From an uncultured Eubacteriales bacterium (lineage in GTDB: Bacteria > Bacillota > Clostridia > Christensenellales > CAG-917), in the NCBI GenBank assembly GCA_900551145.1, contig URUQ01000069.1, positions 1 to 6,490 of the forward strand: a stretch of DNA of 6,490 nucleotides, given 5' to 3'. Position 1 is the stretch's first letter. Each line of letters begins with the position of its first letter. This document shows, piece by piece, positions 1-6,442 of the stretch. The notes beneath the pieces were generated by a model. It made no database searches and had not been told where the DNA came from. It saw nothing but the letters and a program-made list of their open reading frames with translations. The translations under genes and the position numbers were made by a program.

Positions 1-49
1 ACGAGATAGGAGTCCGTCTCGTGGGCTCGGAGATGTGTATAAGAGACAG
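1..49. other. Sequencing adapter (Nextera i7 side), not genomic
   Basis: This is synthetic Illumina Nextera adapter. Positions 2-7 are the end of the P7 flow-cell primer (CGAGAT), 8-15 the i7 index in primer orientation (AGGAGTCC, the complement of the index read GGACTCCT, which I recall as N705), 16-30 the Nextera linker GTCTCGTGGGCTCGG, and 31-49 the Tn5 mosaic end AGATGTGTATAAGAGACAG. Native DNA begins at 50. A GTG at 21 opens a frame into recJ and produces the false N-terminus MGSEMCIRDS, a known adapter translation in protein databases. Base 2-49 is the exact reverse complement of 6443-6490. Confidence 0.98.
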
Positions 50-50
50 C

Positions 51-2132
51 ATCAAGAAGGCAATCGCAAATAAGGAAAAAGTGCTTATTTACGGTGACTA
101 CGACTGCGACGGCATTTGCGCAATATCGACTCTTATGTTGTACTTGCGCGACAAACTCGACGTGTTTTATTTTATCCCCGACCGCAACAAAGACGGCTAC
201 GGCATAAGCGTGGACACGTTGAAGAGAATCCTTGCCAATCACTCGCCGAGCCTCGTTATCACCGTAGATACCGGCATTACGGCGGTTGAAGAGGTGGAAT
301 ATCTTAAATCTATCGGCATTGACACCATTGTCACAGACCACCACGAACCGCAAGAGAAAATACCCGATTGCATAGTGGTTGACCCAAAGGTTGCACGCAA
401 AGGATTTTACGATTTGTGCGGTGCGGGAGTTGCACTCAAGCTTGTCGAAGCGTTGAGCAATAGACAAGAGGCGTGCAAGTACCTCGATATCGTGTCCATT
501 GCCACCATTGCGGACGTCGTTCCGCTCGTGGGGGACAATAGAATAATTGCCTACTTCGGGCTTAAACAAATCACCACGTCCCCGAGAAAGGGCGTCAAAA
601 TGCTTCTCAATCAAGAGAAGGTGTCGTCGCAAGACGTTATGTTCCGCCTCGCACCGAGAATGAATGCCGCGGGCAGACTCAATTCCGCAATGAAAGTGGT
701 GGGCTTATTCCTCGAAAACGATTATTTCCTTTTGAAAACTCTCACGGAGGAGCTTGCCAGGGACAATTCCGCGCGTCAACAATTGTGCGAAGAGGCGGTG
801 GAGTCGGCAAAGCAAATGCTAAAAGGCGCGGATTTTGAAAATACGGGCATTATCGCCCTTTACAGCGATAAGTGGGAACCCGGTATATTAGGTATCGCGT
901 GCGCGCGACTGGTTGAGGAATTCAAACGTCCCGCAGTGCTCTTTGCAAAGAACGGGGAAGAACTTCGAGGTTCTGCTCGTTCGGTGCCGTCGGTGAACAT
1001 ATTTGAACTGTTTTGCTCGCTTTCAGAGTACTTTACGGCGTTTGGCGGACACGCGCAAGCGGCGGGCGTCAGTATGAACGTATCGGCGTTTGAGAGCTTC
1101 AAAAACGCCGCGAATAAGAAACTTTTGTCGGAACATAAGGCGGAAGATTTTACGCACGTAGTCGAGTGTGAAATGCAACTGCCGATGGATATGGATTTCC
1201 TTTCGTTTGCAAAGGAATTGGAACTGTTAGAACCCACGGGATATCAAAATCCGAAACCTACCTTCTTAATCGAGGCGCAAGGGCTAAAATTTGAAAGAAT
1301 CGGCTTTTCTCAACACGTAAAATACTCGGGAAACAACATCGAATTGATGGGATTTTCTAAGTTTGCGCCGTGTCTTTTCCCTGTTACGGGCAAGACCGAT
1401 TTTGAGGTTACGCTTGGCGTAAATACGTTTCAAAACAGAGAAACCGCGCAAGGTATTATTCAAACGCTCGAATTTGAAAACGTGTCCGTAACACCGCAAG
1501 AGAGCGAGTGTATGAACTTGCATCAACTCTCGTGCGAAGGCAGTGCGAGTTTGCAAAAAACGGACTTTAGCGAGCTGAAATCGTGGCTTAAAGAGCCGTT
1601 CGGTTCGGTTGTTGTGTGTTTCTCCGAGGAAGAATATAAAAAGATTTGCGACGAGTGCGAGGAGGTGAAGTCGCTTCCCGTGCTTATTGCGACGCCTCGT
1701 TGCCTCAATCCTGAAAATTGCGTGGTGGTGTGCCCCGCAGAATGCTACGATTTCTCTTTCTACAAGAGGATAGTGGTTGCCGGCAGTCCGCTTTGCGAAG
1801 GGTATCTTGCAAAACTGCAAAATCAAGCGACTTGCTATGCGCTCGGTGACGTTACGCCAAAGCAATTGCGCATAACCGACGAGAGATTGAGAAATATTTA
1901 TAAAGAGATTTTAAATATCTCGGCAAAGGGTGGGAAACAAGGCGGATATAGAAAAATGTATATTGCGGTGTGTTCGAGATATAAGGTCAAAGAAAGCGAG
2001 TTTTACGTCGCAATGACTATATTCGAGCAACTCGGACTTGTACAGATAAGCGATAGAGGTATAGTGACTGTGAGTAGAAAGAAATCCAGCCTTTCCGACA
2101 GTGTCGTATATCGCAATCTCTTGCACGTCTAA
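51..2132 (+). CDS. recJ: RecJ single-stranded-DNA-specific 5'-3' exonuclease, N-terminus missing
   Basis: RecJ is a cytoplasmic, metal-dependent 5'-3' exonuclease on single-stranded DNA, used in RecF-pathway recombination, mismatch repair and base excision repair (family knowledge). Numbering residues from the artefactual GTG at 21, native sequence starts at residue 11. The DHH domain shows GDYDCDG (25-31), TVDTG (81-85), TDHHEP (105-110), ATIADVVPL (161-169) and APRMNAAGRL (211-220), so the expected metal ligands D28, D30, D83, D106, H107, H108 and D165 are all present. DHHA1 follows, with WEPGILGIA (285-293), GSARS (317-321) and FGGHAQAAG (341-349). An OB-like region covers about 380-490, then a Firmicutes-type C-terminal extension of about 200 residues with alternating beta and alpha segments and a helical end. 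The loop usually written PFGxGNPxP reads PTGYQNPKP (405-413). Roughly 60-80 N-terminal residues are lost at the contig end, so the true start and promoter are not in the window. The C-terminal extension has 11 cysteines between 497 and 605. The stop is TAA at 2130-2132. Confidence 0.95.
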   Translation: MKKAIANKEKVLIYGDYDCDGICAISTLMLYLRDKLDVFYFIPDRNKDGYGISVDTLKRILANHSPSLVITVDTGITAVEEVEYLKSIGIDTIVTDHHEPQEKIPDCIVVDPKVARKGFYDLCGAGVALKLVEALSNRQEACKYLDIVSIATIADVVPLVGDNRIIAYFGLKQITTSPRKGVKMLLNQEKVSSQDVMFRLAPRMNAAGRLNSAMKVVGLFLENDYFLLKTLTEELARDNSARQQLCEEAVESAKQMLKGADFENTGIIALYSDKWEPGILGIACARLVEEFKRPAVLFAKNGEELRGSARSVPSVNIFELFCSLSEYFTAFGGHAQAAGVSMNVSAFESFKNAANKKLLSEHKAEDFTHVVECEMQLPMDMDFLSFAKELELLEPTGYQNPKPTFLIEAQGLKFERIGFSQHVKYSGNNIELMGFSKFAPCLFPVTGKTDFEVTLGVNTFQNRETAQGIIQTLEFENVSVTPQESECMNLHQLSCEGSASLQKTDFSELKSWLKEPFGSVVVCFSEEEYKKICDECEEVKSLPVLIATPRCLNPENCVVVCPAECYDFSFYKRIVVAGSPLCEGYLAKLQNQATCYALGDVTPKQLRITDERLRNIYKEILNISAKGGKQGGYRKMYIAVCSRYKVKESEFYVAMTIFEQLGLVQISDRGIVTVSRKKSSLSDSVVYRNLLHV

Positions 2133-2161
2133 AAAAATCGGCGTGCTATTTTGAGTTGCTA

Positions 2162-2190
2162 TTGAAATGTTTTTTAAGATAAAGTATAAT
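2162..2190 (+). promoter_or_regulatory. Sigma-A type promoter for rel-MBL-hemZ
   Basis: A -35 box TTGAAA (2162-2167, one mismatch to TTGACA) and a perfect -10 box TATAAT (2185-2190) are separated by exactly 17 bp in the 91-bp recJ-rel gap. Transcription would start near 2196-2198, leaving a leader of about 27 nt before the rel ATG. That is too short for a riboswitch or attenuator. The site suggests rel and the two genes behind it need not be transcribed with recJ. The call rests on box match and spacing only; AT-rich gaps make chance boxes likelier, but both boxes plus ideal spacing immediately before a gene is good support. Confidence 0.75.
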
Positions 2191-2201
2191 AATCTATTAT
2201 A
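2185..2201. repeat. Small AT-only dyad over the -10 box and start point
   Basis: TATAAT (2185-2190) is followed after 5 nt (AATCT) by its reverse complement ATTATA (2196-2201). The symmetry covers the -10 element and the expected transcription start, where a repressor operator could lie. It stops at the flanking G residues and consists only of A and T, so it may be chance. No regulator is suggested by the context. Confidence 0.25.
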
Positions 2202-2213
2202 GGTAACACGGCA

Positions 2214-2220
2214 AGAGGAA
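2214..2220 (+). promoter_or_regulatory. Ribosome binding site for rel
   Basis: AGAGGAA ends 3 nt before the ATG at 2224, with the AGGA core (2216-2219) 4 nt from the start. The spacing is slightly short but usable. It supports ATG 2224 as the rel start, because no other start codon nearby is paired with a purine-rich site. Confidence 0.75.
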
Positions 2221-2223
2221 TTT

Positions 2224-4365
2224 ATGGAAGACTTGCTCATAAAACTCAGAAAAACGTATCCGCTCAATTATGCGGAAATTAAAAAGGCGTACGACTTTGC
2301 CAAAGAGGCGCACAAGGGACAAAAAAGAAGTTCGGGTGAGGACTACTTTATTCACCCTTGCGCAGTGGTGGAGATTTTGACGGATTACGGCTTTGACAGT
2401 TCAACGGTCATAGCCGCGTTTTTGCACGATGTTTTGGAAGATACTTCCGTAACCTACGACCAACTCCGAGACGAATTCGGTGACGAAATCGTCGAGCTCG
2501 TCGAGGGCGTTACCAAACTCGACAAACTTCAATTTGTAAACAGGGAAGAGGCGCAAGCGGAGAACTTCCGCAAGATTTTCGTCGCAATGGCAAAGGACCT
2601 ACGCGTTATCATCATCAAACTTGCCGACAGACTTCACAATATGCGCTCCCTTCAATATTTGCCCGAAGAAAAGCAACAGCGTATTGCAAAAGAGACTCTC
2701 GATATATACGCACCGCTTGCGGGTAGGCTGGGTATCTCTTTCTTCAAGTGCGAACTGGAAGACTTGGCAATGAAATACCTCTATCCCGCAGAGTACAAAT
2801 ACGTTGCCGAGAACGTCAACAAAAAACGCAGCGAAAGACAAGGCTTTTTGGATGCTATCTGCAAGCAAATCGAGGCAAAACTCAAAGAAATGGGCATACA
2901 CGGCGAGGTGAACGGCAGACCCAAACACTTCTACTCCGTGTACAAGAAGATGCACAATCTTCACATCGATATAGACCAAATTTACGACCTTTTGGCAGTG
3001 CGTATCATAGTGGATACCGTCAAGGACTGCTATACGATGCTCGGTGAAATCCACACCATGTGGAAACCGCTCCCCGGTAGATTCAAAGACTATATTGCAA
3101 TGCCCAAGGCAAACAACTATCAGTCTTTGCACACGACCGTCGTTACGCCGTTCAACGAAACTTTCGAGATACAAATCCGCACGTACGAAATGCATAGAAT
3201 CGCAGAATACGGCGTTGCGGCGCATTGGAAGTATAAAGAGGGCACGACGGGCAAGGATAGCGAACTCGACAGCAAAGTGCGCTGGCTTCGCGAGGTTATG
3301 GACGCTCAAAAGGATATAGACGGCGCAAAAGAGTTTATGGATGCCGTCAAAATCAACGTCTTTGACGATGAAGTGTTCGTATTCACGCCCAAGGGCGACG
3401 TATTCGATTTGCCCGTCGGTTCGACACCGCTCGACTTGGCTTACAAAATTCACTCAGCAATAGGCAACAAGTGCATAGGCGCAAAGGTCAACAAGCGCAT
3501 GGTGCCTTTGTCCACAAAACTTGCAAACGGGGATATCGTCGAGATTTTGACGTCCAATGCCTCAAAAGGTCCGAGCCTCGACTGGCTCAAATACGTGCAT
3601 ACGGCGTCCGCTCGCTCCAAAATCCGCGCTTACTTCAAGAAAGAGAAGAAGGACGAGAATATCGCACGCGGTAAGGACATGCTCGAAAGAGAGGCGAAAC
3701 GCAGAGGTTACGCGCTTGCCGATATTTTCACTCCCGACATATTGAGTGGTATTTTGCAACGCCACGCAATGAGTTCGGAAGATGATTTGTATGCGATGGT
3801 CGGTTACGGCGGACTTACGACGAGTCAAGTGCTCACCAAGATAATTGAGGGCTTCAAAAAGGAAGATCACACTCCGCAAACACAAATTCCGACAGTGCCC
3901 GTGCAAGAGCAAAAACCGCGCAAACACTCAAAAAGCGGTGTGCTTATCAACGGCAACGCCAATTTTACGGTGCGTATGGCGCAATGCTGTTCACCCGTCC
4001 CCGGTGACGAGATTATCGGATATATTTCGAGGGGCAGAGGCGTGTCCATACACCGCAGGGATTGCCCCAACGTTAAGGGAATGGAAGAAGAACGTCTTAT
4101 TCAAGCGAGTTGGGACAACGACAGTGAAGAGATGTTCAATGCAACGCTCATTATTACCGTTGAGAACAAGGACGGCGTAATCGCGTCTATCACGGCACTT
4201 ATCGCAAACGCAAGATTGAATATAGTTGCGGCAAACGCCAGACTTGAAGATAAGACGGGGTTTGGTGAGTTTACCGTAACAATACAAATCAAGCAAGGAA
4301 GCGTGCTCGAAGAACTCGTAAAGAAAATGCGCGCAATCGACGGAGTCATCGAGGTGCATAGATGA
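2224..4365 (+). CDS. rel: Bifunctional (p)ppGpp synthetase/hydrolase, long RelA/SpoT homolog
   Basis: This 713-residue cytoplasmic, ribosome-associated enzyme makes pppGpp/ppGpp from ATP and GTP/GDP on amino-acid starvation and hydrolyses it otherwise (family knowledge; often annotated relA in Firmicutes). All domains are present in order. The HD hydrolase covers about 20-190, with R35, H44, H68-D69, E72-D73 and D135 (LADRLHNM) in the expected places, so hydrolysis should be active. The synthetase covers about 225-340, with GRPKHFYSVYKKM (231-243), D255, GRFKDY (285-290), YQSLHT (299-304) and E315 in EIQIRT; the RxKD form of the loop (286-289) is that of bifunctional enzymes. TGS is at about 376-443, followed by a helical region, a conserved-cysteine/zinc-finger module (C588, C589, H610, C614) and a C-terminal ACT domain (about 640-713). 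Length is normal for the family. Promoter and Shine-Dalgarno lie just upstream, and the TGA overlaps the next start. Unlike the usual Firmicutes order, apt does not precede it and dtd does not follow. Confidence 0.97.
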   Translation: MEDLLIKLRKTYPLNYAEIKKAYDFAKEAHKGQKRSSGEDYFIHPCAVVEILTDYGFDSSTVIAAFLHDVLEDTSVTYDQLRDEFGDEIVELVEGVTKLDKLQFVNREEAQAENFRKIFVAMAKDLRVIIIKLADRLHNMRSLQYLPEEKQQRIAKETLDIYAPLAGRLGISFFKCELEDLAMKYLYPAEYKYVAENVNKKRSERQGFLDAICKQIEAKLKEMGIHGEVNGRPKHFYSVYKKMHNLHIDIDQIYDLLAVRIIVDTVKDCYTMLGEIHTMWKPLPGRFKDYIAMPKANNYQSLHTTVVTPFNETFEIQIRTYEMHRIAEYGVAAHWKYKEGTTGKDSELDSKVRWLREVMDAQKDIDGAKEFMDAVKINVFDDEVFVFTPKGDVFDLPVGSTPLDLAYKIHSAIGNKCIGAKVNKRMVPLSTKLANGDIVEILTSNASKGPSLDWLKYVHTASARSKIRAYFKKEKKDENIARGKDMLEREAKRRGYALADIFTPDILSGILQRHAMSSEDDLYAMVGYGGLTTSQVLTKIIEGFKKEDHTPQTQIPTVPVQEQKPRKHSKSGVLINGNANFTVRMAQCCSPVPGDEIIGYISRGRGVSIHRRDCPNVKGMEEERLIQASWDNDSEEMFNATLIITVENKDGVIASITALIANARLNIVAANARLEDKTGFGEFTVTIQIKQGSVLEELVKKMRAIDGVIEVHR
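4351..4356 (+). promoter_or_regulatory. Ribosome binding site inside rel for the MBL gene
   Basis: GAGGTG lies within the last codons of rel, 5 nt before the ATG at 4362. Together with the ATGA stop-start overlap it fixes the start of the hydrolase gene and suggests translational coupling to rel. Confidence 0.65.
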
Positions 4366-5042
4366 ACGATTTGAGATTTTTCCATCTATACACGGGCAAG
4401 CTCGGCACGAACACGTATATCGTCATCAACGGCAATCGCGGGTTTGTGGTCGATCCCGGCGGTGAAGCGGAGCAGATTGCGGAGATCTTTAATGACGCAA
4501 AAGCCAAAATCGACGCGATATTGCTTACGCACGCGCACTTTGACCATATTGCGGGCGTTGCACCGCTTTTGAGAATCGTATGCACCGACGAAAAGGGCAA
4601 CCGCGACGAAAGCAAAGCCCCTGCCGTGTTCTTGCACAAAGACGAGAGAGAGAAGATAAATTCCTACAAGAATATGGGCTTTTCCGTTGGCGTAAAGGTG
4701 GAAAAGTTTGTGCCGGACGTGCTTTTGCAGGGCGGAGAAACGCTGAAAATTGCGGGGCTTGACGTCAAGGTTATCCACACCCCGGGGCATGCAAAAGGAA
4801 GCGTGTGCTATATCGTAGGCAACAAGATTTTCGTGGGAGATACGATATTCTTCACCTCGTACGGGCGCACCGATTTTTACGACGGAAACGCAAAAGATAT
4901 CAAAAATTCAATCGTCAACAAACTCTTTAACCTCAAAGGCAACTATACGCTTTTGACCGGACACGGTGAGCCTACGACACTTGATTTTGAGAGAAAAAAC
5001 AACCCGATTATAGAGAAAAACGCATATATACCCATAGAATAA
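4362..5042 (+). CDS. MBL-fold metal-dependent hydrolase (glyoxalase II-like, YqgX type)
   Basis: This 226-residue cytoplasmic protein has the metallo-beta-lactamase fold of the glyoxalase II-like group. The metal-binding residues are all visible: THAHFDHIAG (56-65: H57, H59, D61, H62), H143 in TPGHAKGS, D160 in VGDTIF and H201 in TGHGEPT, which predicts a dinuclear zinc or iron site. The YGRTDF segment (167-172) and the tail ending in NNPII are typical of the YqgX-like group found next to rel and hemZ in clostridia. The true substrate of that group is not established; thioester hydrolysis like glyoxalase II is an inference from fold. About residues 73-88 form a charged stretch (TDEKGNRDESK) that looks like an insertion relative to the roughly 205-210 residues I recall for relatives. 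There is no signal peptide. Its ATG overlaps the rel TGA (ATGA, 4362-4365), so it is almost certainly co-transcribed with rel. Confidence 0.9.
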   Translation: MNDLRFFHLYTGKLGTNTYIVINGNRGFVVDPGGEAEQIAEIFNDAKAKIDAILLTHAHFDHIAGVAPLLRIVCTDEKGNRDESKAPAVFLHKDEREKINSYKNMGFSVGVKVEKFVPDVLLQGGETLKIAGLDVKVIHTPGHAKGSVCYIVGNKIFVGDTIFFTSYGRTDFYDGNAKDIKNSIVNKLFNLKGNYTLLTGHGEPTTLDFERKNNPIIEKNAYIPIE

Positions 5043-5069
5043 AGACGCTAATAACCAAAGCAGAAGCCA

Positions 5070-6442
5070 ATGATTGATTTTCACATCTCAAACGAAGAAT
5101 ACCTCAACGATTTGATGGAACTCGTGCGCCCGTTCGAGAGCAGAACGGATGTTGATTTGAAACTCGACGTTGACTACTTTAGACAAAAAAACGCGATTAG
5201 AATATCGATTTATTCTGATAGTTTTGACAATTTCCAAAAGCATTACACTTTTTCGATAAAGAGCAGGGACGAGCTTGAACGCAAGCGCAAAGAAAAGCGA
5301 TTTTTGAAAATCGCGATATATCGCACGCTCTCTTTTCTCACGGGCGTAAACCTTCCGTATGGTTGTCTTACGGGGATTAGACCGACAAAGTTGTTTCTTG
5401 AAATTCAAAACGACTTCAAAGACTACGGAAAGGGCGCAAGAGAAGTGTTTATCGACGATTACAGCGTGAGCGAAGGCAAGGTCAATCTCGTTGAGAAAAT
5501 CGTAAACGTGCAAGCACCTATACGCAACAAATCGAGCAAGGAATACGATGTTTTCGTGTTTATTCCGTTTTGCCCGACGAGGTGCGCGTATTGCTCCTTC
5601 GTATCCCTTCCCATAGACAAGCAAAGAAAGCTCGTCGAACCGTATGTGGAGTGCCTTATAAGAGAGCTTGAACAGACGAAAGAGCTGATTAGAAGCAAGA
5701 AATGGAAGATACGTGCGGTGTACGTCGGTGGCGGAACGCCTACGTCAATCGGCGCACAAGCGCTGGATAGAGTTTTGGAATACTGCCACTTCGGTGCGAG
5801 GGAATTTACCGTCGAGGCAGGGCGTCCCGATACCATTGACGAGGATATCGTGGCGGTTATGCAAAAGCACGGCGTAACGAGAGTGTCCGTCAATCCGCAG
5901 ACCTTCAACGACAAGACTTTGGAGATTATCGGCAGACGCCATAAGAGTGTGCAAACGTACAACGCATATATGCTGGTTAGGGATAAATTCGACGTGAATA
6001 TGGACTTGATCGCGTGCCTTCCCGACGAGACTTTCGAGGACTTTAAGCGTAGCGTGGATATTGCCGTTGCGTTAAATCCCGCCAATATCACCGTGCACAC
6101 GCTTTATATGAAAAAAGGTTCTGCGCTCAAACAGGGCGGATACGACAACACCGACTTCGAAACGGCGTCGAAAATGGTGGATTATGCGTATTCTAAACTG
6201 ACGGAATCGGGTTATGAACCTTATTATATGTACCGCCAAAAATACACGAGCGGAAACCTTGAAAACGTAGGATACGCAAAGCCGAACAAAGCGTGTATCT
6301 ACAACGTGGACATTATGGAAGAGGATACATCCATAATCGCAAACGGTGCAAACGCCATATCAAAAAAGTGGGATAAAAAACTCAATCTCATTACGAGATG
6401 CGCAAATTATAAAGAACCGTTGGAATACGTCAAGCATATAGA
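5070..6442 (+). CDS. hemZ: HemZ-type radical SAM protein, C-terminus missing
   Basis: The frame from ATG 5070 stays open through 6442 (457 native codons) and runs on into adapter without a stop. The product is a cytoplasmic radical-SAM enzyme of the HemN/HemZ group, annotated as oxygen-independent coproporphyrinogen dehydrogenase. Many clostridia with HemZ lack a full haem pathway, so its substrate here is uncertain. An N-terminal domain has GCLTGIRPTKL (98-108); the SAM cluster motif is CPTRCAYC (C168, C172, C175); then YVGGGTPTS (218-226), TVEAGRPDTI (247-256), RVSVNPQTFN (271-280), IIGRRH (286-291), YRQKYTSGNLENVGYA (388-403) and YNVDIMEE (411-418). These motifs separate HemZ from HemN/HemW. 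Two expected motifs differ: the usual GLPGE-like segment reads CLPDE (316-320), and the usual EGIYN segment reads ACIYN (408-412). About 40 C-terminal residues are lost if length is near the usual 490-500. It follows the MBL gene after 27 nt; TAA at 5052 is in frame upstream, and no clear Shine-Dalgarno precedes the ATG. Confidence 0.93.

Noticed and set aside
1284..1865. Antisense frame of 193 codons opposite the RecJ C-terminus
   Set aside because: The sense strand continues RecJ without a break to its typical helical C-terminal end, and the antisense product has no recognisable motif.
2123..2152. Possible terminator after recJ: GCACG (2123-2127) pairs with CGTGC (2142-2146), followed by TATTTT
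   Set aside because: The stem is only 5 bp with a 14-nt loop, overlaps the recJ stop codon and has a poor T tract. It is too weak to call.
2133..2223. Riboswitch, T-box or small RNA in the recJ-rel gap
   Set aside because: The gap is only 91 bp, the predicted leader is about 27 nt, and no T-box or other conserved core or strong hairpin is visible.
2599..3453. Antisense frame of 284 codons opposite rel
   Set aside because: It lies wholly inside the conserved rel coding region, its composition looks like a reverse-strand shadow, and no start signal supports it.
5459..6100. Long antisense frame of 213 codons opposite hemZ, and a 178-codon one at 5088-5624
   Set aside because: Both lie on the reverse strand of a clear HemZ frame, their translations resemble no family I know, and they have no ribosome binding site or promoter. 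They arise from the sense codon pattern.
50..6442. A novel defence or mobile system hidden in the window
   Set aside because: All four genes are recognised housekeeping families in a conserved order, with no integrase, repeat array, toxin-antitoxin pair or unexplained gap.
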